DNA of 64,000 nucleotides, taken from contig URPK01000004.1 of assembly GCA_900549715.1 (NCBI GenBank), positions 58,712 through 122,711 on the forward strand, read 5' to 3'. Of the stretch, positions 1 to 7,339 are shown in pieces. The notes under the pieces are model-generated. The model saw only the letters and a program-made list of their open reading frames with translations. It was not told the DNA's origin and did not search any database. Within the stretch, counting starts at the first letter, position 1, and the number at the start of each line of letters is the position of its first letter. The position numbers were made by a program, and so were the translations under genes. Origin of the DNA: an uncultured Collinsella sp. Lineage in GTDB: Bacteria; Actinomycetota; Coriobacteriia; Coriobacteriales; Coriobacteriaceae.

Positions 1-304
1 CGAAGCCCATGTCATCGAGCGCCTCGGCGACCATGTCGCGCACGCCAAAGTTGAGCAGGTAGTTGTCGAGCAGGCGGCCGATCAAAAACTCGATCGAGAA
101 GTAGTACACGCGCTTTTTGCCCTCAGATACCGCACGGGCGTCGCTCTTGGTGGCAACGGTGCGTGCCTTCTCGGCCACGAGCTTGGCTAGGGCATTAAAG
201 CGGTCCAGGTCGCTGGCGGCCTCGACGCTCTTGCCGCTAATGCTCATGACGGCATCGCGATAGAGCTCGGTAAACTCCTGCTTGTTGTCGAAGATCTTAT
301 TCAT
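1..304 (-). CDS. glgP: Glycogen/maltodextrin phosphorylase, N-terminal part (cut by window edge)
   Basis: This enzyme removes glucose from glycogen as glucose-1-phosphate using PLP and phosphate. Only the first 101 codons lie in the window. The reading begins MNKIFDNKQEF and contains VYYFSIEFLIGRLL followed by NYLLN, the conserved N-terminal block of GT35 phosphorylases. The ATG at 302-304 follows a good ribosome binding site (GGGGGAAAGGA on the minus strand). It lies 93 bp downstream of glgB on the same strand, so the two probably form a glycogen operon. The identification rests on a short but highly diagnostic segment. Confidence 0.9.
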   Translation of the reverse strand, partial: MNKIFDNKQEFTELYRDAVMSISGKSVEAASDLDRFNALAKLVAEKARTVATKSDARAVSEGKKRVYYFSIEFLIGRLLDNYLLNFGVRDMVAEALDDMGF

Positions 305-397
305 ACGTTCCTTTCCCCCGGGAGTTGCTCCCCAGAACGGTTATGACATGTATCCTACGCCCCCGCGGGGCGGTTAATGACACGTGTAACGACTTTG

Positions 398-2644
398 TTA
401 CGCATCCTTGCCAGACGCCTTAACAGTGCTTGTTTTAGCCTTGGAGGCAGCCTTTTTGGCGGCTGACTTCTTGGCCGTGGCGGTCTTGGCAGCCTTGGTT
501 GCCTTCGCCTTAGCCGGAGCCGTCTTAGCAGCCGCCGCCTTGGGCTTCACCGAGGACGCACGCTTGCGCGTCGCCTTCTTGGGCTCCTCAACCATGGGCG
601 GCTTATAGCTGCTGGGACCGCGGCGCTTAAGCACCACGCCTGCCAGGCCGGGAACCTTAATCTCAATGGAGTCCATCTGCCCGTTCCAGGGATAGGGCTC
701 GCTCGAGCAGGTATAGGGTTCCTCGCCGGCGTATCCGCTGCCGCCAAACTCGGGACGGTCGGAGTCAAAGATGACCTCCCAGTCGCCCTCGCGTGGCACG
801 CCTACGCGGAAGCTCTCGTAGCTCGCCGGGTCAAAGTTGATCAGGATCACCAGGTCGTCATCGACGTCCTCGCCCTGGCGCACAAAGCTCACGATGGACT
901 GCTTGGAGTTGTCCGCGTCGATCCAGGTAAAGCCGTCGTCGGTGTAGCCGCGTTCGTACAAGGCGGGCTCGGCGGTGTACAGGTGGTTGAGCGCCTTGAT
1001 AAACGCCTGATGATGACGGTGGGTCTCGTACTCCTCGGTCAGGAACCACTGGATGGACTCGTAGTAGCGCCACTCAATAAACTGGCCGATCTCGTTGCCC
1101 ATAAAGTTGAGCTTGGCGCCGGGGTGCGTCATCTGGTAGAAAGCCAGCGTGCGCAGGCCGGCAAACTGGCGCCACCAGTCACCCGGCATGCGGCCGATCA
1201 GCGAGCATTTGCCGTGCACGACCTCGTCGTGGCTCAAGGGGCAAATAAAGTTCTCGGTAAAGGCGTACATGATGGAGAACGTGAGCAGCCCGTGGTTGCC
1301 GGGGCGCCACGGAAAATCGGTCTGCATGTAGTGCAGGGTGTCGTTCATCCAGCCCATGTCCCACTTGTAGTGGAAGCCCAGGCCGCCGTCCTGCGGCGGG
1401 TAGGTCACGAGCGGCCACGCGGTGGACTCCTCGGCCATCATCATCACGTCGGGGTAGTGTGCCTCCACGGCGCAGTTGACCTGGCGGATAAACGCGCTGG
1501 CGTCCAGGTCCTCCTCGGTACCGTACTTGTTGAACTTCTTTTGGCCGGGATCGTCGATACCAAAGTTGAGGTACAGCATGCTGGACACGCCGTCCATGCG
1601 AATGCCGTCGACGTGGAAATTCTCGAGCCAATACAGCACGTTGGAGACCAGGAAGGAGCGGACCTCGCCGCGGGCGAAATCGAACTTGTGCGTGCCCCAG
1701 TTGGGGTGAATCTCGTGCTCAAACAGCATTTGGCCGTTAAAGGTGGCAAGGCCGTGGGCGTCGGCGCAAAAACCGCCGGGCACCCAGTCCATGATCACAC
1801 CGATGCCCGCCTCATGGCACGCATCGATAAAGTGCATGAGTTGCTGCGGGTCGCCATAGCGGGACGTAGCGGCATAGTAGCCGGTCGTCTGGTAGCCCCA
1901 GGAGCCATCGAAGGGATGCTCCATAAGCGGCATGACCTCGATATGCGTGTAGCCCATGTCGCGCACGTAGTCCACGAGCTCCACCGACAGGTCGTCGTAG
2001 GTGTAGAACTCGCCACGCTGTGCGGGGAAGGGATCCATGGGACCGGGGTAGTTGCCGTACTCGTCCGGCTCGCCCTGCGGCGCGTCGCCGTGGCGCTTCC
2101 ACGAGCCAATATGAACTTCGTAGATGTTGAGCGGCTGCGACATGTGGTTGTGGCCGGCGCGGCGCTTGAGCCATGCGGCGTCGTTCCACTTGTAGCCATC
2201 GAGGGTCCACAGCACGCTCGCTGTTCCCGGAGGGCACTCGGCCTTAAAGGCATACGGATCGGCCTTGTAGAGCTTCTCGCCCTCGTTGGTCTCGATGAGA
2301 TATTTATAGAGCTGGCCCTGCTCGGCACCAGGAATAAAGCCTTCCCAAATAGCGCTCGTATGCACGGGCACCAGCGGGTTGGCTTCCTCATTCCAGTCGT
2401 TAAATTCGCCAATGACATGGACGCTCTTTACGTCGGGCGCCCAAACGCAAAAGCGCCAACCGCGCGTACGGTTCTGCGTGTCGGGGTGCGCGCCCATCTT
2501 TTCCCAGCTGCGCTCCCACATGCCAATGCCAAACAGGTAGACATCGTCCTTAGAGAGCTCCGGTGCGTGCGGGGCGGCTTTACGGGTAGCAGGCTTTTTG
2601 GTTGCTGGCTTTAGCTTTGTATCGCTCACGTTTGATCCCATCAT
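398..2644 (-). CDS. glgB: 1,4-alpha-glucan branching enzyme with lysine/alanine-rich tail
   Basis: GlgB creates alpha-1,6 branches in glycogen. An N-terminal CBM48-type domain (WRFCVWAPDVKSVHVIGEFNDW) is followed by a GH13 barrel. The nucleophile region VDGIRMD, the acid/base region MMAEEST and the PLSHDEVVHGK motif are all visible. The usual VPxHF motif reads VPGGF, a substitution near the active site. The last roughly 60 residues are a low-complexity Lys/Ala/Thr tail resembling histone H1 or AlgP-type tails, which ordinary GlgB proteins lack. The frame stays open to a GTG at 2779. I prefer the ATG at 2644 (or 2641) because the family begins near there and the upstream codons look non-coding; no start has a strong ribosome binding site. 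Confidence 0.93.
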   Translation of the reverse strand: MMGSNVSDTKLKPATKKPATRKAAPHAPELSKDDVYLFGIGMWERSWEKMGAHPDTQNRTRGWRFCVWAPDVKSVHVIGEFNDWNEEANPLVPVHTSAIWEGFIPGAEQGQLYKYLIETNEGEKLYKADPYAFKAECPPGTASVLWTLDGYKWNDAAWLKRRAGHNHMSQPLNIYEVHIGSWKRHGDAPQGEPDEYGNYPGPMDPFPAQRGEFYTYDDLSVELVDYVRDMGYTHIEVMPLMEHPFDGSWGYQTTGYYAATSRYGDPQQLMHFIDACHEAGIGVIMDWVPGGFCADAHGLATFNGQMLFEHEIHPNWGTHKFDFARGEVRSFLVSNVLYWLENFHVDGIRMDGVSSMLYLNFGIDDPGQKKFNKYGTEEDLDASAFIRQVNCAVEAHYPDVMMMAEESTAWPLVTYPPQDGGLGFHYKWDMGWMNDTLHYMQTDFPWRPGNHGLLTFSIMYAFTENFICPLSHDEVVHGKCSLIGRMPGDWWRQFAGLRTLAFYQMTHPGAKLNFMGNEIGQFIEWRYYESIQWFLTEEYETHRHHQAFIKALNHLYTAEPALYERGYTDDGFTWIDADNSKQSIVSFVRQGEDVDDDLVILINFDPASYESFRVGVPREGDWEVIFDSDRPEFGGSGYAGEEPYTCSSEPYPWNGQMDSIEIKVPGLAGVVLKRRGPSSYKPPMVEEPKKATRKRASSVKPKAAAAKTAPAKAKATKAAKTATAKKSAAKKAASKAKTSTVKASGKDA

Positions 2645-2865
2645 GACGCGGCAGCGTGTTGCCTTGGTGACTAGATGCGAAAGGTCCAAGGCTGCACGAA
2701 TCGAGGGGACGGCGATAGTTCTATGATTCGTTCCACCTCGCGTGCTCGGTGGAACTTTCGGCACGAAATACGATAACACCTGTTCGTTACTTTTATGGAG
2801 AAAAGTGGATTTGCGGCGGCGTTTAATCGGCGAGCGCCATGTTTATACCACTGGCAGAATTGCGA

Positions 2866-2953
2866 TGGTAAAACTCTTGACAGTTTTACCAAATAGGGTT
2901 TCTAGACTATTAGATTAACGTTTGGTAAAACGTTTTTAGCAGGTTGTTTACCA
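2866..2953. promoter_or_regulatory. Cluster of TGGTAAAAC / GTTTTACCA operator-like repeats
   Basis: The divergent region between glgB and the HAD gene holds TGGTAAAAC (2866-2874), GTTTTACCAAA (2883-2893), TTTGGTAAAAC (2921-2931) and GTTTACCA (2946-2953). The second and third form an 11-bp perfect inverted repeat, and the first and second pair as a 9-bp inverted repeat. A TTGACA hexamer at 2877-2882 lies inside the cluster. This looks like an operator array for a sugar-responsive repressor controlling glycogen genes, the HAD gene, or both. The regulator is unknown. Confidence 0.55.
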
Positions 2954-2975
2954 TTTGACATCGAAAGGTATGTTT

Positions 2976-3665
2976 ATGTCCCAGACCGCCGCTCACAATG
3001 TCGCTTTTATTTTCGATTGCGACGGCACACTGGTTAATAGCACCCCCGTTTGGGCCTATGCCCAGCCCGAGTTATTGCACCGCCACGGTGTCGACGTGAC
3101 GGTCGACGATTTTGCCCAGTTTGAGCATTTGTCGCTGGAGGATGAGTGCCAGGCCTACCACGATACGTGGGGCATTGGTGCAAACGGTGAGGAGCTGTAT
3201 CGCGAGCTGGGCGAGATTTTGATTGATGGATACTCTAAGGTGCCGCCGCGCGACGGGCTCCTGGCATTTTTGGAGCAGGCGAAGGCGGCGGGTATTGCCA
3301 TGTGCGTGGCCACGTCCACTCCGGCCGAGCTGGTGCAGTCTGCGCTCGCAGGTGCCGGGCTCGACGCTTACATGGAGTTTGTTACCACGACGGGTGAGGC
3401 AGGACGCTCCAAGCAGTTCCCCGATGTGTACGAGCTGGCTCTGCGCCGCTTGGAGGAGCGCCACGAGTGCAAGTTTGAGCGCGCTTGGGTGTTTGAGGAC
3501 GCGGTCTTTGGCCTTAAGAGCTCTGGCGCCGCAGGCTTTAAGCGTGTGGGCATCTATGACCCGCACGGCCGCATGAAGCGCGACGATGTGCGCGACAACT
3601 GCGATATCTTTATCGATAGCTACGAGGAGCTGGATCTGGCCCGCGTGCTTTCGTTTGAGGGATAG
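2976..3665 (+). CDS. HAD-superfamily phosphatase, beta-phosphoglucomutase-like
   Basis: The product is a cytosolic haloacid dehalogenase-type hydrolase. Motif I is FDCDGTL near residue 13, followed by an alpha-helical cap, motif II (CVATSTP) and a C-terminal acidic motif (WVFEDAVFGLKSS). This matches the beta-phosphoglucomutase/phosphoglycolate phosphatase group. Substrate cannot be read from sequence. I chose the ATG at 2976 because GAAAGG (2963-2968) sits 7 nt before it, whereas the upstream ATG at 2970 is too close. The gene diverges from glgB and is followed after 9 bp by thiamine pyrophosphokinase, with which it is probably cotranscribed. Confidence 0.85.
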   Translation: MSQTAAHNVAFIFDCDGTLVNSTPVWAYAQPELLHRHGVDVTVDDFAQFEHLSLEDECQAYHDTWGIGANGEELYRELGEILIDGYSKVPPRDGLLAFLEQAKAAGIAMCVATSTPAELVQSALAGAGLDAYMEFVTTTGEAGRSKQFPDVYELALRRLEERHECKFERAWVFEDAVFGLKSSGAAGFKRVGIYDPHGRMKRDDVRDNCDIFIDSYEELDLARVLSFEG

Positions 3666-3674
3666 GCGAGGGCC

Positions 3675-4316
3675 GTGGCTTGCAAAGTATTAGTGGTTTG
3701 CGGCTCGCCGGTGCTGGCGAGCGCGGATCTGTTGCGTAAGCTAGCGGGGGAGTGCGACCACGTTGTTGCCGTGGACCGCGGGCTCGACGCGCTGCTGGGC
3801 GCTGGCCTGAGCTGCGACGTCTACGTGGGCGATGCCGACACCGTAAGCGATGAGGGACGCGCCCTGGTCGATGCCGCTGCCGATTTTGAAGTAGAACGCC
3901 ACAACCCCTACAAGGACTACGCCGATCTGGCACTGGCACTCGATTCTGTCCGCCGCCGTTGGCCGGGCGCCGAAGTGGTTGCGACCTGCGCCACCGGCGG
4001 CCGCCCGGACATGTCTCTGTCTGTGTTAGGGCTACTGGCAGGCTATGCGGACGCCCCCGTCTGGATCGAAGAAGACGAAGTGACGGCCAGAATCCTGCAC
4101 CAGGACGAGACCTGGACCATCGAGAGCGCCGAGGGTAAAACCTTCTCCATCATCGCCGTCGCTCCCAACACAGAGATAAGCGAACACGGCCTAGAGTGGG
4201 AACTAGATCACAGCCCCCTAGGCCTGTTAGCCGACACCGGCATCTCTAATGTCGTTCGAAAAACGGCCATGATCCAAGTCCACCAAGGAACCGCAATCGC
4301 CTTCCTCTACAAGTAA
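3675..4316 (+). CDS. Thiamine pyrophosphokinase
   Basis: The enzyme transfers pyrophosphate from ATP to thiamine, giving thiamine diphosphate. The 213-residue length fits the family. Diagnostic pieces are AVDRGLDALL, the GDADT motif, the NPYKDYADLALAL block (the usual K-D-x-T/A-D-x-E/A-x-A segment) and ATGGRPDMSLS in place of the common TGGRxDH. The C-terminal beta-sandwich (EGKTFSIIAVAP onward) is also recognisable. Translation starts at GTG 3675 just after the HAD gene. No TPP riboswitch is visible, as the intergenic gap is only 9 bp. Confidence 0.88.
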   Translation: MACKVLVVCGSPVLASADLLRKLAGECDHVVAVDRGLDALLGAGLSCDVYVGDADTVSDEGRALVDAAADFEVERHNPYKDYADLALALDSVRRRWPGAEVVATCATGGRPDMSLSVLGLLAGYADAPVWIEEDEVTARILHQDETWTIESAEGKTFSIIAVAPNTEISEHGLEWELDHSPLGLLADTGISNVVRKTAMIQVHQGTAIAFLYK

Positions 4317-4341
4317 GGTGCCGCCGCGTGAGGGTTTTATC

Positions 4342-4403
4342 GGGACGGTGGGTTAATTGACTGATTTTGCCGAAGTCAAAATCAGTCAATTCAGCCCCGT
4401 CCC
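4342..4403. repeat. Long imperfect hairpin (REP-like or terminator without T-tract)
   Basis: A 15-bp perfect inverted repeat (4355-4369 with 4377-4391, core AATTGACTGATTTTG, loop of 7) is extended outward by GGGACGG (4342-4348) pairing with CCGTCCC (4397-4403). It follows thiamine pyrophosphokinase and precedes tRNA-Ala. There is no run of T after it, so a simple intrinsic terminator is doubtful. A dispersed palindromic repeat is the alternative. Confidence 0.6.
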
Positions 4404-4443
4404 AGGAAAACCCGTAAGTAAGACAATCAACTCAAAAAAGTCC

Positions 4444-4472
4444 TTGCACGCCGCGTCAACTTCCCCTATAGT
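4444..4472 (+). promoter_or_regulatory. Promoter of tRNA-Ala copy 1
   Basis: TTGCAC (4444-4449) and TATAGT (4467-4472) are 17 bp apart and 13 nt before the tRNA. The same layout, with TTGCAT and TATAGT, precedes the other two tRNA-Ala copies. Confidence 0.75.
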
Positions 4473-4485
4473 ATCTCCTCGTCAC

Positions 4486-4561
4486 GGGGGCGTAGCTCAG
4501 CTGGGAGAGCGCTTGACTGGCAGTCAAGAGGTCAGGGGTTCGATCCCCCTCGTCTCCACCA
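4486..4561 (+). tRNA. tRNA-Ala (GGC), copy 1
   Basis: A complete cloverleaf can be folded: acceptor GGGGGCG with CGTCTCC including the alanine identity pair G3:U70, anticodon loop CTGGCAG (anticodon GGC), and a T-arm with GGTTCGATCC. The 3' CCA is encoded. The first 73 nt are identical in the copies at 35877 and 36788. Confidence 0.97.
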
Positions 4562-4571
4562 TCGTGAATGC

Positions 4572-4600
4572 AAGGCCACTCAATCGAGTGGCCTTTTTTA
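4572..4600 (+). terminator. Intrinsic terminator after tRNA-Ala copy 1
   Basis: AAGGCCACTC pairs with GAGTGGCCTT across a 4-nt loop and is followed by a T run. Confidence 0.88.
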
Positions 4601-4711
4601 TTTGCAATATCTTTTGATCCCCATTTGGGGAGAGACTCCAAATGGGGTTATTCCAAAGCCTCCAGATTGAAACCTGCTCCTAAATACAAGGCTGTGGGCC
4701 AGCCTCTTCAT

Positions 4712-5647
4712 CTACTCCAAAAAATTCATAACCAGCGAGACCATGGAGTCTTTTTCTTCAGGTCTCGACTCAGCAATCATGAGCGCGACAGCAACAAGCG
4801 TGCTGTCTGCGATTCGTTTGTCTAAGCCGCGAAAAAGCAGTCCGTTGCGATCTAGATAGTAGAGAAAGAGACTGCATCCGATTCGCTTGTTTCCATCGAG
4901 AAATGAATGGTTTTTGATGATGAGGTACAACAGATTTGCTGCTTTTTCCTGTACGGACAGATAGAGGTCTTGGCCACCAAACGACTGATTGATTACCGAG
5001 ATACTGCTGCGGAAGGACTCATCTTTTTCTACGCCAAACAGGTCGCTCGTAAATCGGCTGCGCATTTGGGCTATTAATCTCATACAGAGCTCGTATTCGA
5101 GTGTGTATACCCCAGTTTGTCCCTTGGGCCGATCAATGGATTCACGATCGTACTCATCGAGCAGTTTAAAGACATCTATATAGCTCTCAACGATATCGAG
5201 TATCTCACGAGAGCCGAGGTCCTCGGGTAGACGTTCGATAATCTGAGCGACTGTCCCTAGTTGCTCGAGTCTACGTTCGTTTTCAACGTGTCCTTGAATA
5301 ATAAACTTGTTGAGCACATTGGTTGCCCAGCGACGGAATTCAACACCGCGTTGAGATTTAACGCGGTATCCAATGGACAATATCATGTCTAAGCTGTAAT
5401 GATCAGTTTGATATCTTTTGCCGTCAGCAGCAGTTGTCGCAAATTTTGCGACAACTGAATCATCGTCGCTTAATTCCTCTTTTAAAGCGTTGTTGATATG
5501 CTTGCCGATTGTTTTGACATCCCTATCAAACAGCGCTGCCATCTCATTTCGGGTCAGCCATACAGTTTCGCTTCCTTTGTCAATTACAACAGGAATCGTG
5601 ACCTCTCGGTCGTTGGATTCAAAGAGAACAATCTGATTTCCATTCAT
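4712..5647 (-). CDS. RhuM-family protein with C-terminal Fic/Doc domain
   Basis: The N-terminal half (about residues 1-150, WLTRNEMAALFD, DVKTIGKHINNAL, YSLDMILSIGYRVKS, GVEFRRWAT) is the RhuM virulence-protein domain, probably a winged-helix DNA-binding unit. The C-terminal half is a Fic fold with HSFLDGNKRIG. The Lys after GN, where AMPylating Fic proteins have Gly, is Doc-like and suggests phosphotransfer rather than AMPylation. The start at ATG 5647 has GGAG 8 nt upstream, and the frame open to 5689 is not needed. The gene stands alone after tRNA-Ala and is less GC-rich than the core genes. A role as a toxin or phage-defence protein is inferred; the target is unknown. Confidence 0.85.
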   Translation of the reverse strand: MNGNQIVLFESNDREVTIPVVIDKGSETVWLTRNEMAALFDRDVKTIGKHINNALKEELSDDDSVVAKFATTAADGKRYQTDHYSLDMILSIGYRVKSQRGVEFRRWATNVLNKFIIQGHVENERRLEQLGTVAQIIERLPEDLGSREILDIVESYIDVFKLLDEYDRESIDRPKGQTGVYTLEYELCMRLIAQMRSRFTSDLFGVEKDESFRSSISVINQSFGGQDLYLSVQEKAANLLYLIIKNHSFLDGNKRIGCSLFLYYLDRNGLLFRGLDKRIADSTLVAVALMIAESRPEEKDSMVSLVMNFLE

Positions 5648-5865
5648 TTTCGCGCTCCACATCAATCCATTGGGCACATGCATGTCCAATTCGATACTCG
5701 ATTGTCTGCCGAACTTTATGGGTGCCGGCCAGCAGGGGCGCTTACCTGCCTAAGGGCTCTGAGTGACGGTTTCTGTGAATAAAGCATCCATCTCGCCGAT
5801 ACGTACCATTGGGGGCCTCCGTACCGGCTCACATTGCCCGTATACCTTTGACTCTATTCTATCAG

Positions 5866-5887
5866 ATATAGAACGCATGTTCTATAT
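5866..5887. promoter_or_regulatory. Palindrome with SOS-box-like core
   Basis: ATATAGAAC and GTTCTATAT form 9-bp arms around GCAT. The core GAAC-N4-GTTC at 5871-5882 matches the Gram-positive LexA consensus. It lies about 220 bp upstream of the minus-strand RhuM-Fic gene, with no other nearby start. LexA binding is an inference; another dimeric repressor is possible. Confidence 0.5.
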
Positions 5888-6553
5888 ATATTCTCCTCAA
5901 TTGTCTAATAGCCTCGCACTGGGTGACGGGATCGTCAACCTCGCCCGATAAACCTTACGCCCACATCTAGCTGCATCCCAAAAGCTGCCCAACAATCTGC
6001 CTAAAATGCGTTGACTCTGTAGCCAGGCGTGTCTATTGCGCAATGAGCATCTTAGCAATGCGACACCCACGCCAACACTCGCAAAAAGTTGTGCAATTAC
6101 CTTCCCGGTTTTGTACAAAGTTTGTTAGCCAAACATAATAGTTTGAGCAATTCACGCCGCCAGTAATACAACTCAGGCATTGTTCACCAACCCACACACC
6201 CCCATAAACCTGCGGCGATGTGTGCAAGACGGCGCAATATCCCCCATGACCACGGTAAATAAACAATATGTTGCTCAACACACCCCAAAACGTATGAGTC
6301 GCCTGCTGTGCTAGGATACTTAACGTTACATGGGTTCAACTGTGCTCACGGCTCCAGCTAGCCGCAAAGCGCAGGGTCGATCAGCATCCGGCCGTAACGG
6401 CGGTGCCAGAAAACCACGACCCCCAATAGCGTCGTCATGCGTATCGCATTGAAAGGCATTGTTCTTGTCAATGTGCAAGCTGTTCTTTCGAATTGATATT
6501 TCATGACAAATCGCAGCAGTTCTGCAGCTGTTTGCGTGCGGTCCAGTTTTGTA
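5888..6553. other. Long non-coding region before the polysaccharide locus
   Basis: No convincing gene is visible on either strand. The stretch contains several TTG-Nx-CAA dyads (around 6088, 6119, 6141, 6178 and 6269) of which only the last is a clean palindrome. It probably holds the promoter and the first part of a long 5' leader of the polysaccharide operon. Confidence 0.5.
6269..6280. promoter_or_regulatory. TGTTGCTCAACA palindrome shared with the pilin modules
   Basis: The 12-bp sequence TGTTGCTCAACA recurs exactly at 55860-55871 and 59557-59568, upstream of both pilin-like genes. Three exact copies, all upstream of surface-structure genes, suggest a common regulator. Confidence 0.5.
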
Positions 6554-6601
6554 CCCGCTTGACTGGGCTGCACGCAGCCAGCTGGGGATGCGGTCTTTTT
6601 T
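6554..6601 (+). terminator. Leader terminator-like structure before the antiterminator gene
   Basis: CCGC (outer arm, around 6555) pairs with GCGG just before a T6 run ending at 6601, and an inner hairpin GGCTG-CACG-CAGCC (6566-6579) sits between them. It lies about 180 nt before the NusG-like gene, where a processive antiterminator could act on it. The fold was made by eye and the outer stem is short. Confidence 0.4.
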
Positions 6602-6783
6602 GCGATACACGTCCGCGTCTCTAGCAGCTGCGTTTATACATACCGTTCACGGTGAGGCAGAGCCACGTGCTTGTCTAACTGGGCTCAGGGTTTGAATATG
6701 GAGCGCCTTTGCGCACAAGCGCCCTGGCGAAGCCATACCCAAACCCCGTGAGCCACACGTAAGACAGCAAGGGGGTGGTGCTC

Positions 6784-7329
6784 GTGTGGTATGTGATCCA
6801 GGTCATAAACGGTCGCGAAGACGTGATGCGCGAGCGCATTGAGCGTGTGGTGCCAGCTGGTTCCATGCAGGAGCTCTTTTTTCCCCAATTTCAAACCGAG
6901 ATTAAGGTACACGGCGAATGGGTCAACACGACCAAGCCGCTCTTTCCCGGTTATCTCATTTGCGATACGGCAGATCCCCGCACCGTGCAACAGTATCTGC
7001 TGTGCATGGGCGACTTTGCTCGGGTGCTTTCCCAGGACGGTCAGTTTGTGCCGCTGGCAAAAGAAGAGGTCCAGCTTATTGGCAGCTTTACTCATGCGGG
7101 AGACCGCGTAGTGCCCATGAGCGAGGCCCTAAAAGACGGTGACCGGGTCGTAGTGACGGCAGGTCCGCTGCTGGGCCACGAAGGCCTTATCAAAACCATT
7201 AACAGACGCAAGAGCACTGCTTTTTTGGAGCTCGACCTGTGCGGCCGACGCGTAACTACGCGCGTTGGCCTTGCCGTGCTTTCAGCCGAGCAGCGCACGA
7301 TGCGAAACCTTAAAAAGGCGATCGCCTAA
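6784..7329 (+). CDS. NusG-like transcription antiterminator (LoaP/RfaH type)
   Basis: The protein (about 181 residues) has an N-terminal NGN domain (WYVIQVINGRED, LFFPQFQTEIK, KPLFPGYLIC) and a C-terminal KOW motif (GDRVVVTAGPLLGHEGLIKTI). Such specialised NusG paralogues head long polysaccharide operons and let RNA polymerase read through terminators. Gram-positive members are called LoaP. GTG at 6784 is preferred to GTG 6775 or 6778 because AAGGGGG ends 8 nt before it and the family begins with WYVIQ. It is the first gene of the locus running to about 19.6 kb. LoaP rather than another NusG subtype is inferred from context. Confidence 0.85.
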   Translation: MWYVIQVINGREDVMRERIERVVPAGSMQELFFPQFQTEIKVHGEWVNTTKPLFPGYLICDTADPRTVQQYLLCMGDFARVLSQDGQFVPLAKEEVQLIGSFTHAGDRVVPMSEALKDGDRVVVTAGPLLGHEGLIKTINRRKSTAFLELDLCGRRVTTRVGLAVLSAEQRTMRNLKKAIA

Positions 7330-7339
7330 CTACGGGCGA

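Noticed and set aside
983..2614. 543-residue plus-strand open frame opposite glgB
   Set aside because: It is the antisense shadow of a GC-rich gene. It has no known motif and the opposite strand encodes a complete branching enzyme.
3640..3680. TPP riboswitch before thiamine pyrophosphokinase
   Set aside because: Only 9 bp separate it from the preceding gene, and no THI-element consensus was seen upstream of that gene.
6385..6400. ops-like element GGCGGTGCC in the polysaccharide leader
   Set aside because: Only a partial match to the RfaH ops consensus GGCGGTAGC, and Gram-positive LoaP proteins do not use ops.
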